In this document: positions 7,296 to 15,276 of the stretch, in pieces
How the letters are laid out: the number at the start of each line of letters is the position of its first letter
Position numbering within the stretch: position 1 is the stretch's first letter
Assembly: GCA_910584365.1 (NCBI GenBank)
Contig: CAJUAF010000003.1
Coordinates: 1 to 64,000 of the forward strand
Length of the DNA: 64,000 bases
From: an uncultured Muribaculaceae bacterium
Lineage (GTDB): Bacteria > Bacteroidota > Bacteroidia > Bacteroidales > Muribaculaceae
Direction: 5' to 3'
Notes under the pieces: generated by a model
What the model was told of the DNA's origin: nothing
Seen by the model: the letters and a program-made list of their open reading frames with translations, nothing else
The model's database searches: none
Made by a program: the position numbers and the translations under genes

Positions 7296-7655
7296 TTATT
7301 CGTCTTTTTCTGGAGTGTTGATAATCTCTTTCTCAATCTCGCTTAGGAAGATCTTAAAATCATTTTTATGATGGAGAAATACCATTTCAATTTGAGCCTG
7401 CATCTTGGGAAGGCGTGCAAGCCCCATACACTGAAGGAAAGCACTCACAAGTTCCTGCTGACTCCTCTTATCTGTCACTCCTATGCGACTGCATAGAGAG
7501 TTGATTGATTGGCGGGAACGCCGTCTGAGATTATCTCTTTCCGGCCAATATGTGCCGTCAGTCATACTCCTCGGATAACCGCATGGGTCACCGAGATACT
7601 CGCCGGTTTCTGAATCGAGAGTCCCGTCGAGCATCATTTCTGCTATTTCACCCAT
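7296..7655 (-). CDS. Hypothetical phage protein
   Basis: 119 aa. The N-terminus (MGEIAEMMLDGTLDSETGEY) and the GYPR segment resemble small phage proteins that often carry a zinc knuckle there, but the cysteines are mostly lacking here. The rest (RSQQELVSAFLQCMGLARLP) is helical. Three bp separate it from the downstream gene. Function unknown. Confidence 0.6.
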   Translation of the reverse strand: MGEIAEMMLDGTLDSETGEYLGDPCGYPRSMTDGTYWPERDNLRRRSRQSINSLCSRIGVTDKRSQQELVSAFLQCMGLARLPKMQAQIEMVFLHHKNDFKIFLSEIEKEIINTPEKDE

Positions 7656-7659
7656 AACT

Positions 7660-8310
7660 TTATATTTGAGGTCTGAATTTCCGCTTGCATGCCGATGGAA
7701 TGATTACTTCTATCGGCCCTTGAGCCATTTCTTTTATTGAATCTATGTCTTTCTCATCGCCACGGCCTTCTGCAATTTTGATAGCATCAGCTATCGCTTT
7801 ATCCTTATCGAGAGCGCTGTAACCGGGGACTTCCTTGCGGCTCTTATCTGAGAATTCCGGGAAAATGGCAGTGCCACACCCTCTGTAGCCGAATGTTGTA
7901 ATACGGTAGAATGGCTCATAACATCTACGAAAGACAACACCATCAACAATGAGATATTCACGGCTTGTGAGTTTGAGATATGCGATGTATTCGGACTTGG
8001 AGATATACTCCCCATACCCAGTGTATTTCCTGAACACAGTCTCCCAGGGAATTGCATCGAAAGGATATTCTTCGGACTTTTTGCCGTTGTAGAACGAAAT
8101 GCGGGCTTCTTTATATAACTGTCCCTTGAATAAGCGCACTTCCATAGGTCGCTCTTTGAGACTGTGAACGATGAATGCCAACGGTGCCTCCTCTTTGCTC
8201 GCCTCTTTTATCTTGACCTTTACAGCCTCCTTATGGCTGACGTGTCTCGGTAAGCGGCATCGTGGCGGTACCTCGCTTTCATGAAATTCTATGTTGAGTT
8301 CAATCGTCAT
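7660..8310 (-). CDS. Hypothetical phage protein
   Basis: 216 aa, unrecognised. Contains a beta-rich middle (EVRLFKGQLYKEARISFYNG) and aromatic-rich segments; no signal peptide or membrane span. It overlaps the upstream gene by 11 bp and ends 4 bp before the next, inside the 4.2-11.4 kb accessory operon. Confidence 0.6.
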   Translation of the reverse strand: MTIELNIEFHESEVPPRCRLPRHVSHKEAVKVKIKEASKEEAPLAFIVHSLKERPMEVRLFKGQLYKEARISFYNGKKSEEYPFDAIPWETVFRKYTGYGEYISKSEYIAYLKLTSREYLIVDGVVFRRCYEPFYRITTFGYRGCGTAIFPEFSDKSRKEVPGYSALDKDKAIADAIKIAEGRGDEKDIDSIKEMAQGPIEVIIPSACKRKFRPQI

Positions 8311-8743
8311 TGGCTTCGGATTTAATGAGGTTATCGTAAAACTCTTTTATTTCTTCATATAGTTTCTCTTTCGGGGTGTTGAGTATTCTTCTGCCCTCGA
8401 AGTATCTTCCTCCGATTGTGAAACAGAAAGGATAGAGGTCGTATTGATAGCACTCTCCGACGAAGAAAGCGTCTCGCAACATTCTCTTCGGCGGCAAGCA
8501 GTCCATGGCATCGTAGTATCGGTCTTCATCGATTTCCTTGAACGGCTCCTTGTTGAGCGATGTCCGGTGCTGATTGACGAGTTCCGTTACCTTTTCGGGG
8601 CTCACTGCTTCGAGGTTGGGATTGTTATGGGCCTTTTTCAATTCTTCGAGAGTTTCTCCGCCGTAATCGCTGTGAATGTCGTCGCTCATGCTTGTGACGA
8701 CTGCGCCCTCAAAGGGGATTGTGGGGTCTATGATGTATTTCAT
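8300..8743 (-). CDS. Hypothetical phage protein
   Basis: 147 aa, acidic, unrecognised. Starts MKYIIDPTIPFEGAVVTSMS and contains a PPKRMLRDAFFVGECYQYDL segment. It overlaps both neighbours slightly (4 bp upstream, 11 bp downstream), typical of coupled translation in this operon. Confidence 0.6.
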   Translation of the reverse strand: MKYIIDPTIPFEGAVVTSMSDDIHSDYGGETLEELKKAHNNPNLEAVSPEKVTELVNQHRTSLNKEPFKEIDEDRYYDAMDCLPPKRMLRDAFFVGECYQYDLYPFCFTIGGRYFEGRRILNTPKEKLYEEIKEFYDNLIKSEANDD

Positions 8744-8943
8744 ATTGCGTTTTCGTATATTGCGGGTTCTAATGATACATTATATATAAAGGAGCCACAA
8801 CGCACAAGGAGCGCGTTTCTCCCGTAGTATAGATTTCTCATTCCGGTTACACTTCCGAACGCACTGAAGTTAGGAAAGCGGTGGATATCCACGCGCTCTC
8901 CCTCCTCCTTGCTGATGCGTTTTACTCTTGGTGGCCGTCCCAT
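8740..8943 (-). CDS. Hypothetical small basic phage protein
   Basis: 67 aa, basic N-terminus (MGRPPRVKRISKEEGERV), unrecognised. It overlaps the end of the 395-aa gene upstream by 22 bp and the start of the next gene by 4 bp. Confidence 0.5.
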   Translation of the reverse strand: MGRPPRVKRISKEEGERVDIHRFPNFSAFGSVTGMRNLYYGRNALLVRCGSFIYNVSLEPAIYENAI

Positions 8944-10109
8944 AGTTTCTTAGCGAGTTTGGTTACCTCCTCGGTGTTGGATAATCCATTGGGACCTCCG
9001 AGAATAACGCGGGCCGCGCTATAGCAGGCGTTCCTTGTAAGCTGACGTTGCCAGCAGACGTTGTTTCTCGACCATTTCCAGGCTTCTTTCTTGAGAAGAC
9101 TGATGACCTCCGGCGCCGGCTTCTCTTCGTTGAAGATTTGCAAACGGTCTTCTTCATAGTTCTTCACTACGGTGCAGTTGTAGAATTCAAACACCTCGTT
9201 CTCGCGGTTGGCATTCTCGGCTTGCTTGGCGAGGGTTTCCTCGGCTTTCTCCACGAGCTTCCAAAACTTGTGGCGGCTCGTGAAGATTTCTTTCGCGCCC
9301 TTTTCCTTAGCCTTTACGTTGAGTTCCTTTATCAACTCTCCGGCCCGTCGCAGGAGGTCGACCTTCCCGTTTTTGGCGAGAGTTTCCATCCTGCCGTATA
9401 GATTGGAAACGAATAGTGGACGAGAGTATGGGGCATTCTGCAGGTCGATTGCCCACAGAGAGCCGACGGTAGACATAATATCCCGTTTTACCTTTTCCCA
9501 TGCTTCGTCGGCCTTCTGCTCCGGCGACTTTGCGGCCTCTTTCTCGCGCTCTACTTTCTTGAAGAAATTTTCACGCCATTTGCGGAAGTCTTGGAACATG
9601 GAGTTGTAGGCATTGTTGGCTCGCTCCATGCGTGCTGCCGGAAAACGAGCCGGACCGACAATCATAGCACTGGCTATGCCTGAATGCTTATAGAAAAGCT
9701 GGCGGACGCGTTCTTTGTACTGCTCGAAGTAATCGGCACGATATGCCTCGGGGAGATTATTGAGGTCTTTCTGAATCTCCTCCTCATACTCGTAGATGTC
9801 GCGCAGAGCGCGTTCTTCCGGTGTATGGCTGGTATTGCTGTAAGCCCTTACACCATCACTATAGAGGTCTTCGAGGTTCTCTTCATATTTCCATGATGCT
9901 ACCACCCATTCTTTCAGATCGCAATCGCTTACTTCGATAGCGTCGCCGTTGGTAGATGTTACCGTGTGGGTGAAACGGCAACTGAACATACCCATATTTT
10001 TGCGGATGGCGCGATAGTTGAATTGAAGCGGTTCCTGACCGTCGGTGTGGTTGACCGGCAGAACCGTGGCTGCTCTATGGCAGTTCTTTTTTGTTAAAAT
10101 TGTTTCCAT
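8922..10109 (-). CDS. Hypothetical phage protein, helical, 395 aa
   Basis: 395 aa, the largest unknown of the left accessory operon. Long charged helices (residues ~90-190 and ~250-310: KKVEREKEAAKSPEQKADEA, KAKEKGAKEIFTSRHKFWKL) suggest a coiled-coil or scaffold-type protein. No catalytic motif or reverse-transcriptase motif is visible. Two GCAAATAAGATA copies stand in the 27-bp gap upstream of its ATG. Confidence 0.65.
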   Translation of the reverse strand: METILTKKNCHRAATVLPVNHTDGQEPLQFNYRAIRKNMGMFSCRFTHTVTSTNGDAIEVSDCDLKEWVVASWKYEENLEDLYSDGVRAYSNTSHTPEERALRDIYEYEEEIQKDLNNLPEAYRADYFEQYKERVRQLFYKHSGIASAMIVGPARFPAARMERANNAYNSMFQDFRKWRENFFKKVEREKEAAKSPEQKADEAWEKVKRDIMSTVGSLWAIDLQNAPYSRPLFVSNLYGRMETLAKNGKVDLLRRAGELIKELNVKAKEKGAKEIFTSRHKFWKLVEKAEETLAKQAENANRENEVFEFYNCTVVKNYEEDRLQIFNEEKPAPEVISLLKKEAWKWSRNNVCWQRQLTRNACYSAARVILGGPNGLSNTEEVTKLAKKLWDGHQE

Positions 10110-10136
10110 TAGATATCTTATTTGCGTTTGTCTATC
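10110..10136 (-). promoter_or_regulatory. Double GCAAATAAGATA leader motif
   Basis: The 27-bp intergenic gap consists mainly of two copies of (G)CAAATAAGATA (minus strand). The motif also ends the eight repeat promoters and stands before several other starts, so it may be a translation-enhancing A-rich leader or an operator half site. Confidence 0.5.
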
Positions 10137-10580
10137 TTATTTGCATTTGAGCGAGTTTGCTGTTTCTGTCTGGGCTAACCATCGGCCCAGTTGTTGCGCT
10201 ACTGTCGTGGCACCCATTGCCACGCTGTATTGATACCATGTGTCTGTACCCCATTGCGCATTGATATTGTAGTCGCAGTCTCCGCCTCCGAAGTGTATAC
10301 CGTCTGGCGTCATGACTTTCGTATAATGAATCTCGAACTTGCGGCCGCCGGTGTCTTCTATTATTACGCAGTCTTTTCGGCTTTTCAGTTCTGATGGTCC
10401 AATCTTATAGGACTTGATGCCGAGTAACTGCGCTAAGGTGCTATGGAATACTTCATAGGCGTGTTCCGCGGCTGCTCGTTCCTTTTTTCTTCGCTCCTTC
10501 CGAGCCTTGAGAGATTGTGCGTTCTCGTCTAAGACTTCCTGCTTGGCCGCGTTTGCAATATTGAGAAGTTCGTTTCCCAT
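10137..10580 (-). CDS. Hypothetical phage protein
   Basis: 147 aa. N-terminal charged helix (KARKERRKKERAAAEHAYEV), then a beta-rich part with FGGGDCDYNINAQWGTDTWY. Unrecognised. It ends 27 bp before the 395-aa gene and starts 1 bp after the next gene's stop. Confidence 0.6.
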   Translation of the reverse strand: MGNELLNIANAAKQEVLDENAQSLKARKERRKKERAAAEHAYEVFHSTLAQLLGIKSYKIGPSELKSRKDCVIIEDTGGRKFEIHYTKVMTPDGIHFGGGDCDYNINAQWGTDTWYQYSVAMGATTVAQQLGRWLAQTETANSLKCK

Positions 10581-10581
10581 A

Positions 10582-10857
10582 TCAGGCGTTCTCCTTTACG
10601 TCTTCGACTTCAAACAGAATTGGGACCTCGCCGAAGAATTCCTCTGCAATTTCTTTAATGGCGGCTTCTGTTGTGGCGATGGCAATGAAGATTAGCGGCG
10701 CCCAATCGGGGACTATTGTCTTGCTCTTATCCCCCTCGCCAGCGAATATCACTCGCCGATCGTGATTTGTCTTGCCGAGGTCGTTCTGGTGGTCTGCCAC
10801 GTCGTTGGCTTCCTGACGGCTTTCTATGCCAACGATGATTCTTTTTATGTACTCCAT
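10582..10857 (-). CDS. Hypothetical phage protein
   Basis: 91 aa, acidic, alpha/beta (RRVIFAGEGDKSKTIVPDWA; AIATTEAAIKEIAEEFFG). Unrecognised. Second gene after the repeat promoter at 11428-11510. Confidence 0.55.
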   Translation of the reverse strand: MEYIKRIIVGIESRQEANDVADHQNDLGKTNHDRRVIFAGEGDKSKTIVPDWAPLIFIAIATTEAAIKEIAEEFFGEVPILFEVEDVKENA

Positions 10858-10868
10858 ATTATTGTAAT

Positions 10869-11405
10869 TTATGCGTTATACTTTGCAACGAGGGCGGCGA
10901 GTGCCGAACGGAAATCGTGGCTTCCGAGTTCTGCGAGGTCGATGAGTTCCTTCTCGCAGGCATCAAAGTTCAAGACCTGGTCTTTTCTCGGTTCTTCGTA
11001 GATTTTGCGGAGTCCCTTGCTGCCGTCGCGGTAGGTAATCAGGACTTTCTGTCCTTTGTTAGTCTTGACTACTTCGTAGTGAGCTACACCTTTGGCCCAA
11101 TCCGCTTCGGTTACTGAACGGCGGATTCTCTGGGCTTCCGTGAGTGCTTTTTCAATCTCACACTCTTCTTCGCGGGCTGGAGTGTAGTAATATGTCAGGG
11201 TAGCGTTCCAGACATCGCACATTGCCTGATGAAGTTCGGATTCTCCGAATGGGCTTATGGCGGCAAAGTAGCCTTTCATCTGCTTGTCGAATGTAGCATC
11301 ATAGCCATTGTGCTCATACCAATCCTGCATCATGTCGAATTCGGATTTTACTTTCACACTCTTCAGAATCTCTATCGCTTTCTTTATGATTTTTCTTGTT
11401 TCCAT
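10869..11405 (-). CDS. Hypothetical phage protein, operon head
   Basis: 178 aa, unrecognised. Helical N-terminus (METRKIIKKAIEILKSVKVK), a middle with YYYTPAREEECEIEKALTEA and a C-terminal segment rich in Asp/Glu. It is the first gene behind repeat promoter copy 2, so it heads the 4.0-11.4 kb accessory operon. Confidence 0.6.
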   Translation of the reverse strand: METRKIIKKAIEILKSVKVKSEFDMMQDWYEHNGYDATFDKQMKGYFAAISPFGESELHQAMCDVWNATLTYYYTPAREEECEIEKALTEAQRIRRSVTEADWAKGVAHYEVVKTNKGQKVLITYRDGSKGLRKIYEEPRKDQVLNFDACEKELIDLAELGSHDFRSALAALVAKYNA

Positions 11406-11427
11406 TGTCTTTTTATTTGATTAAATC

Positions 11428-11510
11428 ATCATATCTGCATATACAAAATTAGTCAAAAATAATCATATACGCAAATATCAGATGGATTATTTTAATCAAA
11501 TCTGCAATTT
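11428..11510 (-). promoter_or_regulatory. Phage promoter/operator repeat, copy 2
   Basis: Same architecture as the other seven copies: minus strand AATTGCAGATTTGATTA-like block, a TTTGCGTATATGATTA-like block containing the -33 TTTG, TAATTTTG (-7 element, 11444-11451) and a GCAGATATGATG variant of the leader motif before the 178-aa gene. Confidence 0.8.
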
Positions 11511-11541
11511 TATTATCTAATATAATCAACATGATAATACA

Positions 11542-11566
11542 AAAGGCAACCCCGGAGGATTGCCTT
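11542..11566 (-). terminator. Terminator of the lysis gene group
   Basis: AAGGCAA/TTGCCTT 7-bp stem with an 11-nt loop and a short T-run (minus strand, CCTTTTG), 19 bp after the stop of the spanin-like gene. Confidence 0.65.
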
Positions 11567-11584
11567 GTTCAATGAAAAGAGACT

Positions 11585-12100
11585 TTAGAATGTTAGAATG
11601 TTATAAGAAATCCCTATCCCTATGTACGGCTGAACTCTGTGTGGTGTCAGTCCGACCCCAGCTTGGATACCGATTCCCCATCGTTTATTCTTGGTGGGCG
11701 ACCTAATGTAGACGGTCTCTTTACGTTGGAAAATCTGAATACTGTCCAGTGCCGGGTGATAACCGCTCACATAGGCTCGGAAAGTGCTGTCTTCATATAT
11801 CTTTTGGGTAATCGGGATTACAACTTCCACACTGTCCTTCGGTGCTTGGCAAATTGCCGAGTCCACTACCGTTTCGACCGTTGCTATCGGTTTGGTCGGT
11901 TGGTCGGCGGCCGGCAGTTTCTCGGTAACATACCGAAGTACTACGCTATCAACGGAGACTGGCTGTGGGTACGGAATCGTGTCGTAGGTTGTGATAACCC
12001 TTTCTATTGTTCCTTCGGGGCCGGCTCTGTTCCATAACATCACATTTGCGAGAACGGACGTAAGAAGCAGGATTATGAGAATTATAATCGCTTTTTTCAT
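11585..12100 (-). CDS. Spanin-like membrane-anchored protein (DUF6808-like)
   Basis: 171 aa from the ATG at 12100, chosen because the signal-anchor helix (KKAIIILIILLLTSVLANVM) starts there; the frame is open 16 codons further. After the anchor comes a ~100-aa extracytoplasmic beta/coil region and a C-terminus resembling an outer-membrane beta strand tail (GIGIQAGVGLTP, ends SYNILTF). It follows holin and amidase, so a role in outer-membrane disruption at lysis is inferred. DUF6808 is named from memory of Bacteroides phages. Confidence 0.65.
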   Translation of the reverse strand: MKKAIIILIILLLTSVLANVMLWNRAGPEGTIERVITTYDTIPYPQPVSVDSVVLRYVTEKLPAADQPTKPIATVETVVDSAICQAPKDSVEVVIPITQKIYEDSTFRAYVSGYHPALDSIQIFQRKETVYIRSPTKNKRWGIGIQAGVGLTPHRVQPYIGIGISYNILTF

Positions 12101-12111
12101 TGCCTTGGGTT

Positions 12112-12798
12112 TTATAGATCTCTGTATTCTGGGATTGCATCGAAGCACGGGCAGCCTTTTATGAACTCATATGGTTCTATGATACCGTTGCCGTTGAGAT
12201 CCGGGGAGGTATCGCGGTGCCCTATCACTTTTTTGATTGTAGCATACTCGCTTTTGAGTTGCTTAATGAGCTTAATAAGGCTTGCTTTCTGTTGGGGGGT
12301 GCGGGTGTCTTTGATCATCTTTCCATTGGTGTCGCGGGCATCAAGGCCGCCAATGTAAGATATTCCGATAGACCGGGCATTGTGGCCGGAGGCATGGCAG
12401 CCTATTTTGCTAATCGGGCGACACACTTCGATTGTTCCGTCAAGGTGTATTAGGAAATGATAGCCGATGTAACGTACCCTGCCTTTGGCATCGGTATATG
12501 CCGAAAACTTCCTAGCCTTATGAGCGGCGTTGATTTGGTCTGCAGAGCAGGCCTTCCCCTCTTTTGTCGCGGTACAATGGACGATGATTTCGTCAATATA
12601 CCGTGATTGAGGAGCAAAGCCGAGGTATTCCCATGTGTGGGGACCGACTATACCGTCCGGCGTTAGCCCGTGGGCTTTTTGAAATGCCCTGACTGCAGCG
12701 TCGGTATTCTTTCCGAATATGCCGTCAGCCGAGATTTTGAGTTTCTGCTGAAGGGTTTTGACTTCGTTACCCTTGCATCCTATTTTGATTGTGTTCAT
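12112..12798 (-). CDS. Endolysin: peptidoglycan-binding domain plus N-acetylmuramoyl-L-alanine amidase
   Basis: 228 aa. Residues ~1-60 are a PG_binding_1 repeat (GNEVKTLQQKLKISADGIFG). The rest is an Amidase_2 domain: IIVHCTAT supplies a zinc His (residue 74), GYHFLIHLDGTI the second strand, and IGHRDTSP a further His near residue 195. After it, DLNGNGIIEPYE has EF-hand loop spacing (D-x-N-x-N-x-I), followed by CPCFDA. No signal peptide, so export depends on the holin encoded directly upstream. Cleaves the amide bond between muramic acid and the stem peptide. Confidence 0.92.
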   Translation of the reverse strand: MNTIKIGCKGNEVKTLQQKLKISADGIFGKNTDAAVRAFQKAHGLTPDGIVGPHTWEYLGFAPQSRYIDEIIVHCTATKEGKACSADQINAAHKARKFSAYTDAKGRVRYIGYHFLIHLDGTIEVCRPISKIGCHASGHNARSIGISYIGGLDARDTNGKMIKDTRTPQQKASLIKLIKQLKSEYATIKKVIGHRDTSPDLNGNGIIEPYEFIKGCPCFDAIPEYRDL

Positions 12799-12799
12799 C

Positions 12800-13315
12800 T
12801 TATTCTATGCTTTCAGTTACCTCGCTCTCCGTGGTATTCGGTCCACGGTTGAGCGCGTCGATTACTCTCTTCTTAGCTAATTCCTGAATGGAGTGCTTGA
12901 GCGCATCCTCGCCTATCCATTCGGCCATGTCGCGTATTGTTTCCGGGATTTTGGCTGTCCGGCACTTGCGTCGTTTGGCATGCTCTAATACGCTCTTGCC
13001 CTCGATTACTATAATCGCCAGGCAGATGCACATAGAAATATAGGGCCATTCGTACCATGCAAATACGGTTCCCATCAGGCCGAGAATGAATCCTAGAAGC
13101 TGGATTAGCCAGTACCAGGATATTTTCTCGACTGTCATTCGCAGTTTGCGGGAGCGCAGGGGTTCTCCGAGTTTCTTAGCGGTGTAAACGCCGCTGACGA
13201 AATCAATCAGACATACGGCGACAGTGATGAGAAACAGAATGAAGCACACTATCAGATGTCGGTAGAGGTGGCCGACATCGTAGTTGGTAAAAGCAGTCGA
13301 GATAATATCGTTCAT
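12800..13315 (-). CDS. Phage holin
   Basis: 171 aa with three to four hydrophobic spans (VCFILFLITVAVCLIDFVSG; WYWLIQLLGFILGLMGTVFA; YISMCICLAIIVIEG) and a positively charged, helical C-terminal tail. Size, topology and the position 1 bp before the amidase fit a holin of the Phage_holin_4 type that lets the endolysin cross the inner membrane. Confidence 0.82.
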   Translation of the reverse strand: MNDIISTAFTNYDVGHLYRHLIVCFILFLITVAVCLIDFVSGVYTAKKLGEPLRSRKLRMTVEKISWYWLIQLLGFILGLMGTVFAWYEWPYISMCICLAIIVIEGKSVLEHAKRRKCRTAKIPETIRDMAEWIGEDALKHSIQELAKKRVIDALNRGPNTTESEVTESIE

Positions 13316-13327
13316 CAGTTGTCGGGT

Positions 13328-14590
13328 TTAGTCGATGTTGAAAGCTTTCTTGAATTCGTCCACGAGGTCGAGTTTCTCCCATGTAAAGAGTTCGACTTCC
13401 TCGCCGTTCACTACCTTGGTTGTTGGGATGCGGCCGAAGTGTCCGTAAGAGGCGGTGGGCTCGTATATGGGATTGCGGAGCCTGAGACGTTTGTTGATGC
13501 CGGCTGGTGTCAGGTCTACGAGGCGAGAGACGATGTTGGCAACCTCGGAGTCGGCGTAAGGGACGTGTCGACGGACGGTGCTTACATAGAGGCTCACGGG
13601 CTGAGCGACGCCGATAGCGTAAGCCACCTGGACCAGAACCTGATCGGCAACGCCTGCGGCCACGAGGTTCTTTGCGATGTGGCGTGCCGCATAAGCAGCC
13701 GAACGGTCAACCTTGCTGGGGTCTTTGCCGGAGAAGGCACCACCACCGTGCGCACCATGGCCGCCATAGGTATCGACAATGATTTTGCGGCCGGTCAAGC
13801 CGGTGTCTCCATGGGGGCCGCCGATAACGAACTTGCCGGTGGGATTGACATGCAGAATGAGGTCATTGTCGAACAGTGCGGCGATTTCGGGAAGCAGATG
13901 CTCTTTTACGCGAGGCAGAAGAATTTCTTCGATGTCCTTTTTGATGCGGTGAAGCATGAGTGTATCTGCGTTATCCTGAGTAAGCCCGTGTTCCGGCTTG
14001 ATGAAGTCGTCGTGCTGTGTCGAGATTACGATGGTGTCAATGCGGACAGGGCGATTGGTTTCATCATCGTATTCAACTGTTACCTGACTCTTTGAGTCGG
14101 GGCGCAGATAAGTCATAACCTTTCCTTCTCGGCGGATCTTTGAAAGTTCCTGAAGAAGTTTGTGGCTAAGATCCAGCGAAACGGGCATATACGTTTCGGT
14201 TTCATCGCAGGCAAACCCGAACATCATGCCCTGATCGCCGGCCCCCTGCGCTTCTTCGGTTTTCCTGACTACGCCACGATTGATGTCGTCGCTCTGGCCG
14301 TGCATAGCGTTCAGTATTCCGCAGGATTCAGCGTCGAATTTGTAGTCGCTCTTGTTATATCCGATGCGGCTTATGACCTTGCGGGCGATGTCTTGAACAT
14401 CCACTCTTGCGGTTGAACGATATTCGCCGGCGATGATAACCTGGCCGGTGGTTACGAGAGTTTCGCAGGCGACTCTTGAGTCGCGATCCTTTGCCAGAAA
14501 TGCATCTACGATGGCGTCCGAGATTTGGTCCGCCACCTTGTCGGGATGTCCCTCTGACACGGATTCCGAGGTAAAAAAATACTTTCCCAT
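13328..14590 (-). CDS. metK: S-adenosylmethionine synthetase
   Basis: 420 aa, complete, makes SAM from methionine and ATP. Signatures: SVSEGHPDKVADQISDA at the N-terminus (ATP-binding His), GAGDQGMMFGFA (about residues 117-128), and the P-loop-like GGGAFSGKDPSKVDRSAAY (about residues 283-301). No truncation or missing key residue is seen. It sits inside the phage between holin and a nucleosidase-like gene, on the phage strand, 12 bp before the holin, with its own TAACTTTG promoter element. It is probably an auxiliary gene acquired from a bacterium. Confidence 0.97.
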   Translation of the reverse strand: MGKYFFTSESVSEGHPDKVADQISDAIVDAFLAKDRDSRVACETLVTTGQVIIAGEYRSTARVDVQDIARKVISRIGYNKSDYKFDAESCGILNAMHGQSDDINRGVVRKTEEAQGAGDQGMMFGFACDETETYMPVSLDLSHKLLQELSKIRREGKVMTYLRPDSKSQVTVEYDDETNRPVRIDTIVISTQHDDFIKPEHGLTQDNADTLMLHRIKKDIEEILLPRVKEHLLPEIAALFDNDLILHVNPTGKFVIGGPHGDTGLTGRKIIVDTYGGHGAHGGGAFSGKDPSKVDRSAAYAARHIAKNLVAAGVADQVLVQVAYAIGVAQPVSLYVSTVRRHVPYADSEVANIVSRLVDLTPAGINKRLRLRNPIYEPTASYGHFGRIPTTKVVNGEEVELFTWEKLDLVDEFKKAFNID

Positions 14591-14625
14591 TATGTAATTT
14601 TTTGATTGATTTTCTATTATGTGTT

Positions 14626-14656
14626 CAAAGTTATATATATTCTCTCGCGCTCAATA
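14626..14656 (-). promoter_or_regulatory. Promoter of the metK-lysis group
   Basis: On the minus strand TAACTTTG (14626-14633) matches the Bacteroides -7 element TAnnTTTG, 35 bp before the metK ATG; a TTTT/TTTC tract about 20-25 bp further upstream is a weak -33 element. It is not of the eight-copy repeat type. Confidence 0.55.
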
Positions 14657-14663
14657 ACGAAAA

Positions 14664-14705
14664 GCGCCCGACAAACTGCAAATGTCTATGCAGTCTGCCG
14701 GGCGC
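14664..14705 (-). terminator. GC-rich hairpin terminator after the nucleosidase-like gene
   Basis: GCGCCCG (14664-14670) pairs with CGGGCGC (14699-14705), with an inner ACTGCA/TGCAGT stem. On the minus strand it is followed by TTTTCG. It separates the dut-nucleosidase group from metK. Confidence 0.6.
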
Positions 14706-14748
14706 AGGGAGCAGACACTCCTATCGGGGATATTGGCGTGGTAGGCCT

Positions 14749-15276
14749 TTAGGGTCTTTGCATAATCCCATCAACCAATGAATGGACCTGCGCCCAGATT
14801 TCATCAGTTGACGTATGTATGCTTTCCGCATACTCATCGACATCGAGATTATCACTTACAATCTTGATGGCTCCGAGCACATTGAAAGGAAATGCGGCAA
14901 TGTAGTTGAGTTCCATGTCGTATAGCACCGGCTCATCGCGCTCATCTTCGGTAACAAAGTCGTTGCTGGTATAACAATCGTATCCTTTGTTGCCTAACGG
15001 GCAACCATTACGGTAATCCTTGAATCCGACAGTGTGATCGATGAAGCGATATGAACGGCGCACTTTTGTAACAGTTCCTTTGGGGAGTGTGTTGCTTCCA
15101 CTGAAGCCGATGTTGATTATTGGCTCATAGTGCTTTTTCCGAACGAATGAAATGAGAAGTTCAGAGCACTTCTTTATCACGTTAGAAGCACCGACTCCCG
15201 TTTGAACGATTTTATACTCGCCGAGATACTTTTTGGCAAGTTCAAACTCCTGATCGGTTGCTACCAGTATTATCAT
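14749..15276 (-). CDS. Nucleoside phosphorylase-like protein (MTA/SAH nucleosidase type)
   Basis: 175 aa, shorter than bacterial MtnN (~230 aa). PNP/UDP-family marks: N-terminal MIILVATDQEFELAKKYLGE, INIGFSGSNTLPKGTV (the phosphate/ribose loop region), CYTSNDFVTED, VLYDMELNYIAAF (the ME pair that binds ribose) and AIKIVSDNLD (the catalytic Asp near the end). If active as MTAN it would split 5'-methylthioadenosine or S-adenosylhomocysteine. Its start overlaps the dUTPase gene by 35 bp. The next gene is metK, which supports a SAM-related role; a nucleotide-salvage enzyme is the alternative. Confidence 0.75.
   Translation of the reverse strand: MIILVATDQEFELAKKYLGEYKIVQTGVGASNVIKKCSELLISFVRKKHYEPIINIGFSGSNTLPKGTVTKVRRSYRFIDHTVGFKDYRNGCPLGNKGYDCYTSNDFVTEDERDEPVLYDMELNYIAAFPFNVLGAIKIVSDNLDVDEYAESIHTSTDEIWAQVHSLVDGIMQRP

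Noticed and set aside
8922..10109. Considering the 395-aa protein as the missing DGR reverse transcriptase
   Set aside because: It has no palm motifs (no YxDD, no SQG/NVSAS-type finger motif); it is a long-helix protein of unrelated composition.
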